DNA of 64,000 nt from Gordonia phthalatica. GTDB taxonomy: Bacteria > Actinomycetota > Actinomycetes > Mycobacteriales > Mycobacteriaceae. Both the position numbers and the translations under genes were made by a program. Every line of letters begins with the position of its first letter. The first letter of the stretch is position 1. Of this stretch, positions 8,429-15,827 are shown piece by piece. The notes under the pieces are model-generated. The model was given only the letters and a program-made list of their open reading frames with translations, was not told the DNA's origin and did no database searches. The DNA lies in contig NZ_CP011853.1 in NCBI RefSeq assembly GCF_001305675.1, positions 1,860,001 through 1,924,000 on the forward strand, written 5' to 3'.

Positions 8429-8746
8429 GTGGCCCTTCGAATGTCGGCACCTCCGGTGCGTACCTGCATCGGGTGTCGTCAGCGCGACAGCGCATCCGCG
8501 ATGATCAAGATCGTCGCAGTGCGCGGTGCGGACGACACGACCCAGGTGGTCGTTGACGAACGAGGGAGACTGCCGGGACGAGGCGCTTGGCTGCATCGCG
8601 ACGAGAGATGTCTGTCGCTTGCGGTGCGGCGCAGAGCATTCGGACCGGCACTACGGGATCGCGGCGTCGCTGTGAGCCCAGAGGATCTCGCCGAGGCGAT
8701 CGGCGTGATCACCCATGAGGACCCCGCACGGGGTCAGGACAGGTAG
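8429..8746 (+). CDS. ylxR: YlxR/DUF448 RNA-binding protein
   Basis: 105-aa member of the YlxR family, defined by the RTCIGCRQRDS motif near the N-terminus and the GRGAWLHRDERCLSLAVRRRAFGPAL stretch. It lies between nusA and infB as in nearly all Gram-positive genomes; homologues are thought to bind nucleic acid or modulate transcription/RNase P, though the role here is inferred. The GTG at 8429 starts 3 nt after the nusA stop; the in-frame ATG at 8441 is a possible alternative. Confidence 0.88.
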   Translation: MALRMSAPPVRTCIGCRQRDSASAMIKIVAVRGADDTTQVVVDERGRLPGRGAWLHRDERCLSLAVRRRAFGPALRDRGVAVSPEDLAEAIGVITHEDPARGQDR

Positions 8747-8803
8747 CAGAAGACATGAGCACACCGTGAAGTCTCCACGATGAGCACGTTTACTGATTGA
8801 ACC

Positions 8804-8833
8804 GAGGTCGTAGCGGGTAGCCCGCTCGACCTC
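8804..8833 (+). promoter_or_regulatory. Hairpin in the infB leader
   Basis: GAGGTCG-T-AGCGGG-TAG-CCCGCT-CGACCTC: a 13-bp stem with one bulged T and a 3-nt loop, ending 6 nt before the infB ribosome-binding AGGAG (8840-8844). It could slow or shape ribosome loading on infB; whether it has a regulatory role is not shown by the sequence. Confidence 0.55.
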
Positions 8834-8848
8834 CAAGTGAGGAGAGCA

Positions 8849-11671
8849 GTGGCAGGCAAAGCCCGCGTTCACGAACTAGCCAAGGAATTGGGCGTCCCCA
8901 GCAAGAAGGTGCTGGAACGACTCAAGGAGCAGGGCGAGTTCGTCAAATCCGCATCGTCGACGGTGGAGGCCCCCGTGGCCCGTCGACTGCGTGAATCTTT
9001 CCAGTCGGCAGGCAATGCCGGCGACAGCGCCGCACCGGCCAAGCCGGCGGCGAAGCCCGGTGCCAAGCCGGGCCCCAAGCCCGGACCGGCTCCCAAGCCG
9101 GCCCCGGCCAAGCCCGCAGCAGCGGCCAAGTCGGCCGCTCCGGCACCGAGTGCACCCGCACCCGCTCCGAGTGCGCCTGCACCGAGCGCTCCGGCGCCGA
9201 AGCCCGCAGCCGCGTCGGGCCCGAAGCCGGGCGCCAAGCCTGGTCCGAAGCCCGCACCCAAGGCTCCGGCTCCCAAGCCCGCAGCCGCGTCCGGCCCGAA
9301 CTCGGGCGGTCCTCGCCCGGGTCCCCGTCCCGGCCCGCGTCAGCCGCGTGTCGGCAACAACCCGTTCTCGTCGGCCCCGTCGCCCGCACCGCGCCCGATG
9401 GGCCCGCGTCCGGGTCCCGGCGGCCCGCGTCCGGGTGGTCGTCCCGGCCAGGGCGGTCCTCGCCCCGGCGGTCAGGGCGGTCCCCGTCCCCAGGGCGGTC
9501 GTCCCGGTGCAGGCGGCGGTCGTCCGGGCGCCGGCGGTCCCCGGCCCACGCCGGGCAACATGCCTCCCCGTCCGAGCCCCGGTGCGATGCCGGCGCGCGC
9601 GGCGCGTCCTGACGCCCGTCCGGGCGGTCGCGGCGGTGCAGGCGGCCGCAGCGGCGGTCCCGGTGGCGGTGGCGGCGGCTACCGCGGCGGTGCTCCCGGC
9701 GGCGGCTTCCGCGGTCGTCCCGGTGGTGGCGGCGGCGGTCGCGGTCGCGGCGGCACAGCCGGTGCTTTCGGTCGTCCGGGCGGCGCCCCGCGTCGTGGAC
9801 GCAAGTCCAAGCGTCAGAAGCGTCAAGAGTACGACTCGATGCGCGCACCGGAGGTCGGCGGCGTTCGGTTGCCGCACGGCAACGGCGAGGTCATCCGCCT
9901 CGCTCGTGGTGCCTCCCTGTCGGACTTCGCGGACAAGATCAATGCCAACCCGGCATCGCTGGTCCAGGCCCTGTTCAACCTCGGCGAGATGGTCACGGCG
10001 ACCGAGTCGGTCAACGACGAGACGCTGGAGCTGCTCGGCGGCGAGATGAACTTCGTCGTCCAGGTCGTCAGCCCGGAGGACGAGGATCGCGAGCTCCTGG
10101 AGAGCTTCGACCTCACCTACGGCGAGGACGAGGGCGGCGAGGAGGACCTCGCGCAGCGTCCGCCGGTGGTCACCGTCATGGGCCACGTCGACCACGGCAA
10201 GACCCGCCTGCTCGACACCATCCGCAAGGAGAACGTCGGCGGCGGCGAGGCCGGTGGCATCACCCAGCACATCGGTGCGTACCAGGTGAACACCCACCTC
10301 AACGACGAAGATCGCCTGATCACCTTCATCGACACCCCGGGTCACGAGGCGTTCACCGCCATGCGTGCCCGCGGCGCGAAGTCGACCGACATCGCGATCC
10401 TCGTGGTCGCGGCCGACGACGGCGTCATGCCGCAGACGGTGGAGGCGTTGAACCACGCTCAGGCGGCCGACGTGCCGATCGTCGTGGCGGTCAACAAGAT
10501 TGACAAGGAAGGCGCTGATCCGACCAAGATCCGCGGCCAGCTGACCGAGTACGGCCTCATCCCCGAGGAGTACGGCGGCGAGACGATGTTCGTGGACATC
10601 TCCGCCAAGCAGGGCACCAACATCGATGCGCTGCTCGAGGCCGTCCTGCTCACCGCGGACGCGTCGCTCGATCTGCGTGCCAACCCGGACATGGACGCAC
10701 AGGGTGTGGCCATCGAAGCTCACCTGGACCGCGGTCGCGGCCCGGTGGCGACGGTGCTCATCCAGCGCGGCACCCTGCGGGTCGGCGACTCGATCGTCGC
10801 CGGCGATGCCTACGGTCGCGTCCGTCGCATGGTCGACGAGCACGGCGACGACGTCGACGAGGCCTACCCGTCGCGTCCGGTCGAGGTCATCGGCTTCACC
10901 TCGGTGCCGGGAGCGGGCGACACCCTGCTCGTGGTCGAGGAGGACCGCATCGCTCGGCAGATCGCCGACCGGCGCAATGCGCGCAAGCGCAATGCGCTGG
11001 CCGCACGCAGCCGCAAGCGGATCAGCCTCGAGGACCTGGACAAGGTACTCAAGGAGACCAGCCAGCTCAACCTGATCCTGAAGGGCGACAACTCGGGCAC
11101 CGTGGAGGCGCTCGAAGAGTCCCTCCTCCAGATCGAGGTCGACGACGAGGTCTCGCTGCGCGTGATCGACCGCGGTGTCGGTGGCATCACCGAGACCAAC
11201 GTCAACCTGGCGTCGGCGTCGGATGCGATCATCATCGGCTTCAACGTTCGCGCGGAGGGCAAGGCCACCGAGCTGGCCAACCGCGAGGGCGTCGAGATCC
11301 GCTACTACTCGGTGATCTACCGGGCGATCGAGGAGATCGAGGCTGCTCTCAAGGGCATGCTCAAGCCGATCTACGAGGAGTCCGAGCTGGGTCGCGCCGA
11401 GATCCGTGCGATCTTCAAGTCGTCCAAGGTGGGCAACATCGCCGGTTGCATGGTCCAGTCGGGCATCATGCGGCGTAACGCGAAGGCACGCCTGCTCCGT
11501 GACAACACGGTGATCGCCGAGAACCTGACGATCAGTTCGCTCAAGCGTGAGAAGGACGACGCGACCGAGGTCCGCGAGGGCTTCGAATGCGGTCTGACGC
11601 TCACCTACGCGGACATCAAGGTCGACGACGTCATCGAGGCGTACGAGATGGTCGAGAAGGCGCGGGACTAG
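8849..11671 (+). CDS. infB: Translation initiation factor IF-2
   Basis: About 940 aa. IF2N helix-turn domain at residues 1-55 (AGKARVHELAKELGVPSKKV), then a ~250-residue low-complexity linker first rich in Pro/Ala/Lys and then in Gly/Arg/Pro, then the GTPase domain with G1 GHVDHGKT near residue 445, DTPGHEAF and NKIDKEGAD, and finally the C-terminal fMet-tRNA-binding domains. The factor brings initiator tRNA to the 30S subunit. The GTG at 8849 is preferred over GTG 8837 because AGGAG lies at 8840-8844 and the family N-terminus is MAGKARV. Corresponds to Rv2839c. Confidence 0.96.
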   Translation: MAGKARVHELAKELGVPSKKVLERLKEQGEFVKSASSTVEAPVARRLRESFQSAGNAGDSAAPAKPAAKPGAKPGPKPGPAPKPAPAKPAAAAKSAAPAPSAPAPAPSAPAPSAPAPKPAAASGPKPGAKPGPKPAPKAPAPKPAAASGPNSGGPRPGPRPGPRQPRVGNNPFSSAPSPAPRPMGPRPGPGGPRPGGRPGQGGPRPGGQGGPRPQGGRPGAGGGRPGAGGPRPTPGNMPPRPSPGAMPARAARPDARPGGRGGAGGRSGGPGGGGGGYRGGAPGGGFRGRPGGGGGGRGRGGTAGAFGRPGGAPRRGRKSKRQKRQEYDSMRAPEVGGVRLPHGNGEVIRLARGASLSDFADKINANPASLVQALFNLGEMVTATESVNDETLELLGGEMNFVVQVVSPEDEDRELLESFDLTYGEDEGGEEDLAQRPPVVTVMGHVDHGKTRLLDTIRKENVGGGEAGGITQHIGAYQVNTHLNDEDRLITFIDTPGHEAFTAMRARGAKSTDIAILVVAADDGVMPQTVEALNHAQAADVPIVVAVNKIDKEGADPTKIRGQLTEYGLIPEEYGGETMFVDISAKQGTNIDALLEAVLLTADASLDLRANPDMDAQGVAIEAHLDRGRGPVATVLIQRGTLRVGDSIVAGDAYGRVRRMVDEHGDDVDEAYPSRPVEVIGFTSVPGAGDTLLVVEEDRIARQIADRRNARKRNALAARSRKRISLEDLDKVLKETSQLNLILKGDNSGTVEALEESLLQIEVDDEVSLRVIDRGVGGITETNVNLASASDAIIIGFNVRAEGKATELANREGVEIRYYSVIYRAIEEIEAALKGMLKPIYEESELGRAEIRAIFKSSKVGNIAGCMVQSGIMRRNAKARLLRDNTVIAENLTISSLKREKDDATEVREGFECGLTLTYADIKVDDVIEAYEMVEKARD

Positions 11672-11674
11672 ATC

Positions 11675-12139
11675 ATGGCAGATCCTGCACGGGCCGCACG
11701 GCTCGCGAAGCGGATCACCACCATCGTCGCCTCGGCGATCGGTGGGGAGATCAAGGATCCTCGGCTCGCTCACGTGACCATCACGGACTGCCGGGTGACC
11801 GGTGATCTGCACGATGCGACCGTCTTCTACACGGTGATGGGTGCGTCGGTGGACTCCGAACCCGACGTGGCGGAAGCGGCGGCCGGACTGGCCGCCGCGA
11901 CCGGCGCGCTGCGGACCAAGGTCGGTGCCGGCACGGGCGTTCGGTTCACGCCGACGCTGCGGTTCGAGCTCGACACGGTTCCCGACGCGACACGCGCCAT
12001 GGACGAGTTGCTGGCGCGTGCGCGTGCCCAGGACGAGATGGTCGCGCGAGCGGCACGCGACGCCAAGCCTGCGGGCGACAGCGACCCGTACCGCCACGAC
12101 GACGAGGACCCCGACGAGTCCGAGGAGTCCGCCGGGTGA
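11675..12139 (+). CDS. rbfA: Ribosome-binding factor A
   Basis: 154-aa RbfA, a KH-like protein binding immature 30S subunits. Conserved features are the N-terminal RLAKRITTIVASAIGGEIKDPRL and the central VTITDCRVTGDLHDATVFYTVMG, ending with FTPTLRFELDTVPDATRAMDELL. A charged Asp/Glu/Ser-rich tail extends beyond the core, as in other Mycobacteriales. It begins 3 nt after the infB stop and its end overlaps nrnA by 4 nt (GTGA). Confidence 0.94.
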   Translation: MADPARAARLAKRITTIVASAIGGEIKDPRLAHVTITDCRVTGDLHDATVFYTVMGASVDSEPDVAEAAAGLAAATGALRTKVGAGTGVRFTPTLRFELDTVPDATRAMDELLARARAQDEMVARAARDAKPAGDSDPYRHDDEDPDESEESAG

Positions 12140-13104
12140 ATCCGGCTTCGAGTGAATCGGTGGCCGCTGCGCTCAGCGCTGCCGATTCGATATCGATCAT
12201 CAGCCACGTGCGACCGGATCCCGACACGCTCGGGAGCGCACTCGGCTTGGGGCTGGCGTTGGCCGGACTGGGGAAACGAGTGCACTGCTCGTTCTCCGGT
12301 CCGGAGACGCTGCCCGGTCCGCTGCAGCAGTTGCCCGGTGTCCACCTGTTGGTGGAGGCCGGGCGACTGCCCGCGGCGGACGTCGTCGTCTCCGTCGACG
12401 CCGCGACGGCGGGTCGTCTCGGCGAGTTGGAACCGCTGTTTCGGTCCGCGACCAAGTCGATCTGCATCGATCACCATGTCTCGAACCTCGGGTTCGCCGA
12501 CCTGGACCTGATCGACGCGGAAGCGGACTGCACGGCGTCGGTCGTCCTGCGAGTGCTCGACGAGCTCGGCGCACCGCTCACCGCGGACATCGCCACCTGC
12601 CTGTACGCAGGTCTGGTGACCGACACAGGGTCGTTCAAATGGGCTCGCCCGACGTCGTTCAGTGTGGCGGCGCGCCTGCTCGAGGCAGGTGTCGACGGCG
12701 GCCACTGGAGTCGCGTGCTGCTGGACTCGCACCCGTACTCCTGGCTCCAGATGGTCTCGAAGGTCCTGGCGCGATCGGTGCTCGACACCGATGCTGCGCA
12801 GGGGCGGGGACTGGTCTACGGCGTCGTCGACGCCGAGATGATGACCGAGATCAACTGGGACGAGTCCGAGAGCGTGATCGACGTGGTGCGGACCGCCCGA
12901 GAAGCCGAGGTCGCGGCAGTCTTCAAGGAGGTCGCCCCCGGTAAATGGGCGGTCTCGCTGCGCAGCAAGACCGACGTCGACGTGATGCCGGTCGCGCGGG
13001 CGTTCGGCGGCGGTGGACACAAGCGGGCGGCCGGGTACAGCGACTCCGGGACGGCCCGCGACGTCGTCGACCGACTCGTCGCTGAATTGCGGACGACGGG
13101 ATAG
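12136..13104 (+). CDS. nrnA: DHH/DHHA1 nanoRNase / pAp phosphatase
   Basis: 322 aa with both halves of the DHH phosphoesterase family: HVRPDPDTLGS near the start, SVDAATAGR, the signature DHHVS at about residue 112 and a C-terminal DHHA1 domain ending in FGGGGHKRAAGY. Family members degrade 2-5-nt RNAs and 3'-phosphoadenosine 5'-phosphate, or hydrolyse cyclic dinucleotides; the M. tuberculosis orthologue (Rv2837c) does such reactions. Start GTG overlaps the rbfA stop by 4 nt, indicating translational coupling. Confidence 0.9.
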   Translation: MNPASSESVAAALSAADSISIISHVRPDPDTLGSALGLGLALAGLGKRVHCSFSGPETLPGPLQQLPGVHLLVEAGRLPAADVVVSVDAATAGRLGELEPLFRSATKSICIDHHVSNLGFADLDLIDAEADCTASVVLRVLDELGAPLTADIATCLYAGLVTDTGSFKWARPTSFSVAARLLEAGVDGGHWSRVLLDSHPYSWLQMVSKVLARSVLDTDAAQGRGLVYGVVDAEMMTEINWDESESVIDVVRTAREAEVAAVFKEVAPGKWAVSLRSKTDVDVMPVARAFGGGGHKRAAGYSDSGTARDVVDRLVAELRTTG

Positions 13105-13117
13105 TGCGATCACAGCC

Positions 13118-14392
13118 ATGCTGCGGCTCGCCGCGTCCGCGTTGGTTGTGCTGATCGCGCCGCCGCTGTACCTGATCCTCGACCTGGCCGTGGTCGGCAG
13201 GCTCGGTGCCACCGAGCTCGCCGCGCTGACGGTGGCCACGTTGGTCCTGGCGACGATCAGCACGCAGCTCACCTTCCTCTCGTACGGCACCACCGCGCGC
13301 TCGGCCAGAGCATTCGGGGCAGGGGAGCGGGAGCGCGCGGTCGACGAGGGCGTTCAGGCGAGCTGGATCGCGGTCGGTGTCGGCACGCTCATCGTGGCCG
13401 TCGGTTATGCGCTGGCCCCGTGGATCACGCGAGCCCTGGTGCCCGACGCGACGGTCGCCGCCGACGCGGCCGACTGGCTGCGGATCGCGGTCTTCGGCGT
13501 CCCGCTGATCCTGCTCTCGATGGCGGGCAACGGATGGATGCGCGGCGTTCAGGACGTGCGTCGACCCGTGTACTTCGTCGCAGGCGGCTTCGCGGTGTCC
13601 GCGGTCCTGTGCATCGGCCTCGTGCACGGTGTGGGCGGGTTTCCGCGGCTCGGGCTGGAGGGCAGCGCGTGGGCGAATCTCGTCGGTCAGTCCCTCACCG
13701 GCATCGCCTTCGTGTGGCGGCTCGTGCAGGAGAGCGGAAGGCGGCTCAGGCCGGACTGGCCGGTGATTCGGGCGCAGCTCAGCATGGCCCGCGACCTGAT
13801 CCTGCGCAGCCTGTCGTTCCAGATCTGCTTCATCTCGGCCGCCGCGGTCGCGGCGCGCTTCGGCGTCGCCCAGGTGGCGGCCCATCAGGTGGTCCTGCAG
13901 CTGTGGGACTTCACCTCGCTGCTGCTGGACTCGGTCGCGATCGCCGCGCAGCAGTTGGTGGGCGCGGCGCTCGGTGCCAAGGCGTTCGACGCCGCACGGA
14001 AGCTGTCCGCCAAGGTCACGGGAACGTCGGTCGCCATGGCCGCGGTGCTCTCGGTGATCCTGTTGCTCGGCATCTCCTGGCTGCCGAGGATCTTCACCGA
14101 CGATCCGGCGATCCTCGACGCGATGCGCACGCCGTGGTGGTTCTACATCGTGATGCTGCCGATCGCGGCCGTCGTCTTCGCCCTCGACGGCGTGCTCCTC
14201 GGCAGCGGCGACGCGGCCTTCCTCCGGACTGCGACGCTGGCCGGTGCGCTCGGCGCCTTCCTTCCGCTGATCTGGCTGTCGTTGATCTTCGACTGGGGGC
14301 TCGCCGGGATCTGGACCGGCCTGCTGGCCTTCATGTGCGTCCGCCTGTTCGCAGTGGTCTGGCGGGTCCGCAGCGGCGCCTGGGTGAAGTAG
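13118..14392 (+). CDS. dinF: MATE-family multidrug/DinF-type efflux protein
   Basis: About 425 aa with 12 hydrophobic segments in two related halves. The MATE signature APPLYLILDLAVVGRLGATELAAL lies at the N-terminus and the second half repeats the pattern from about residue 225 (LILRSLSFQICFISAAAVAARFGVAQVAAHQV). It would export cationic compounds using an ion gradient. Last gene of the rimP operon, as in M. tuberculosis (Rv2836c). No Shine-Dalgarno is obvious before ATG 13118; the frame is open upstream into nrnA, so the N-terminus could be longer. Confidence 0.87.
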   Translation: MLRLAASALVVLIAPPLYLILDLAVVGRLGATELAALTVATLVLATISTQLTFLSYGTTARSARAFGAGERERAVDEGVQASWIAVGVGTLIVAVGYALAPWITRALVPDATVAADAADWLRIAVFGVPLILLSMAGNGWMRGVQDVRRPVYFVAGGFAVSAVLCIGLVHGVGGFPRLGLEGSAWANLVGQSLTGIAFVWRLVQESGRRLRPDWPVIRAQLSMARDLILRSLSFQICFISAAAVAARFGVAQVAAHQVVLQLWDFTSLLLDSVAIAAQQLVGAALGAKAFDAARKLSAKVTGTSVAMAAVLSVILLLGISWLPRIFTDDPAILDAMRTPWWFYIVMLPIAAVVFALDGVLLGSGDAAFLRTATLAGALGAFLPLIWLSLIFDWGLAGIWTGLLAFMCVRLFAVVWRVRSGAWVK

Positions 14393-14423
14393 GCCGGCGA
14401 CTCAGTCCTGAGCCACGCCGGCC
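14392..14423. terminator. Possible bidirectional terminator between dinF and the GNAT gene
   Basis: GGCCGGCG (14392-14399) pairs with CGCCGGCC (14416-14423), enclosing a second short stem CTCA/TGAG. It spans the dinF stop and the 3' end of the convergent GNAT gene. There is no U-tract, so activity is uncertain. Confidence 0.4.
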
Positions 14424-14734
14424 CGGTACTGCGGGAACCGGTCGAGGAACTTCTGAACGTACGTGCAGACCGGGACGAATTCGATGCCTGCGTCGTGCAG
14501 CTCGTCGAGCACGGATGACACCAGGAGCCGGGCGAAGCCGGCGCGACCGTACTTCTCGGTCACGACGGTGTGCAGGAGGACCACGCTGCCGTCGGGGCGA
14601 TGCTCGTAGCCCTCGACGCCGATCAGCTCGTCGCCCGACCACAGTTCGTAGCGGTCCCGGTCGGGGAAGTGCCGGAGATCCGGTGCGGGGGAGAGGGTTA
14701 CCGTCGGCGGCGGAACGGGGACAGGCGTGGTCAT
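14402..14734 (-). CDS. GNAT-type N-acetyltransferase (small, YidJ/YjdJ-like)
   Basis: 110 aa from ATG 14734, one short GNAT fold. DRYELWSGDELIGVEGYEHRPDGSVVLLHTVV gives the beta-sheet core, and VVTEKYGRAGFARLLVSSVLDEL is the acetyl-CoA-binding helix region (degenerate R/Q-x-x-G-x-A/G: YGRAGFA). The end VPVCTYVQKFLDRFPQY matches the small YjdJ-like subgroup (Y.(F/W)(V/I)..HP.Y pattern). Substrate unknown. It converges on dinF with only 9 nt between the stop codons. Confidence 0.8.
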   Translation of the reverse strand: MTTPVPVPPPTVTLSPAPDLRHFPDRDRYELWSGDELIGVEGYEHRPDGSVVLLHTVVTEKYGRAGFARLLVSSVLDELHDAGIEFVPVCTYVQKFLDRFPQYRAGVAQD

Positions 14735-14805
14735 GACTCGAAAGTACCCTCGGCCGCCGCCGCGAGGGGCGAGCACGACGTGATTGCCGTCGAAGGTCCC
14801 GGGAG

Positions 14806-14834
14806 TTGGCTTCCTCGAACGACGGGAGTACGGT
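14806..14834 (+). promoter_or_regulatory. Promoter of the TetR-DoxX operon
   Basis: TTGGCT (14806-14811), 17-nt spacer, TACGGT (14829-14834). The -10 ends 7 nt before the ATG, predicting a leaderless mRNA that starts at or next to the first codon. Confidence 0.6.
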
Positions 14835-14836
14835 AC

Positions 14837-14861
14837 TGAACATGTTCAATGAACAGGTTCA
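14837..14861. promoter_or_regulatory. Twin palindromic operator of the TetR gene
   Basis: TGAACATGTTCA (14837-14848) is a perfect 12-bp palindrome and TGAACAGGTTCA (14850-14861) a near-perfect second copy 1 nt later (13-bp centre-to-centre). The start codon lies inside the first. Placement over the predicted transcription start is typical of autorepression by a TetR regulator. Confidence 0.7.
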
Positions 14862-15435
14862 GTCAACGCGGGTGGAGCAGCGCGAGCGAACCCGCATGTC
14901 GGTGATCGCTGCCGCGCAGACTCTGTTTCGGCGGGAGGGCTTCCGCGGCACCACGATTCGCGGGATCGCCGCCGAAGCGGGAGTCAGTGTCGGCACGGTG
15001 ATGGGTGTCGGCGACAAGGACGCACTCCTGCTGGCCTGCTACGACCGCTGGATCGGTCAGGTTCACGCGGCCGGCGACGGGAACCGCGCGCACGACGACG
15101 GTCTCGCCGTCCCGCAACGGATCGGAGAGGTGATCGCACCGTTCGTGTCGCTGTTCGGCGGCGACCTGGAACTCGCCCGCGAGTACGGCTCGATCCTCGC
15201 GCGCGGCACGCATCGGACCGAGGTGTTCACGAGCCTGGCCGTCGCACTGAACGACGCGTTCATCGGGGTCTACCGCGACGCGGGACTGGGCGAACGTGCC
15301 GCAGCCGCAGGCCGGGCCACCTACCTCGCGTACTTGGGTCTGCTCATGTCCACGTCGGCCACCGGCAGCGACATGAGCGGGTTCCGAGAGCAACTCGAAG
15401 ACGTCGCCGCCGCCCTCATGGGCGCGGACTCCTGA
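14842..15435 (+). CDS. TetR-family transcriptional regulator
   Basis: 197 aa. The N-terminal DNA-binding domain is complete: RERTRMSVIAAAQTLFRREGFRGTTIRGIAAEAGVSVGTVMGV. The C-terminal ligand domain is not assignable. ATG 14842 fits the -10 spacing; GTG 14872 is an in-frame alternative just before the HTH. It is followed 29 nt later by a DoxX-type membrane gene, and two palindromes overlap its own promoter and start codon, so the likely circuit is autorepression plus control of the membrane protein. Confidence 0.88.
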   Translation: MFNEQVQSTRVEQRERTRMSVIAAAQTLFRREGFRGTTIRGIAAEAGVSVGTVMGVGDKDALLLACYDRWIGQVHAAGDGNRAHDDGLAVPQRIGEVIAPFVSLFGGDLELAREYGSILARGTHRTEVFTSLAVALNDAFIGVYRDAGLGERAAAAGRATYLAYLGLLMSTSATGSDMSGFREQLEDVAAALMGADS

Positions 15436-15464
15436 CCGCTCCCAGTCCAACGAAAGGAACGCCC

Positions 15465-15827
15465 GTGTTCGACGTCCCCTCACCCGTGTGGCCCACCGTC
15501 GTCTTGATCGTCATCCTGTTCGGTGACGCGCTCATGTCCGCCGTGCCAGTCCAGTTCATCCGAGACTGCATGGACGGCGTGAGGTTTCCCGTGGACGACT
15601 GGGGCTGGGCCCTGGTCTACGTCAAGCTCGTCGCCGTGGCAGGCCTGCTCGTCGGGATCTGGCAGCCGGGCGTCGGCGTCGCGGCGACCGCGGGCGTGAT
15701 CGCCTATTTCGTCGCCGCCGCGATCGCCCACCTGCGTGCACGCTTCCTGAACTCCACGTTCTGGGTCAACTGCCTCGGCATGCTCGCGATCTCGATCGGC
15801 GTCCTCGTCTACTCGTACCTCATCTGA
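15465..15827 (+). CDS. DoxX-like small membrane protein
   Basis: 120 aa with four hydrophobic helices (about residues 10-28, 46-66, 70-90 and 98-118), the size and layout of DoxX/DUF-type inner-membrane proteins. Start is GTG with an AAGGAA leader. Co-oriented 29 nt behind the TetR gene and therefore probably its main target. Its last 8 nt overlap the 3' end of the convergent acyl-CoA synthetase gene. Confidence 0.72.
   Translation: MFDVPSPVWPTVVLIVILFGDALMSAVPVQFIRDCMDGVRFPVDDWGWALVYVKLVAVAGLLVGIWQPGVGVAATAGVIAYFVAAAIAHLRARFLNSTFWVNCLGMLAISIGVLVYSYLI

Noticed and set aside
9029..9830. Repetitive Gly/Arg/Pro codon tract resembling a repeat array
   Set aside because: It is in frame within infB, irregular in unit length, and is a protein low-complexity linker rather than a CRISPR or satellite.
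8876..12097. 1073-codon open frame antisense to infB and rbfA
   Set aside because: Low-complexity shadow caused by the GC-rich third positions of infB; no start context and no domain.
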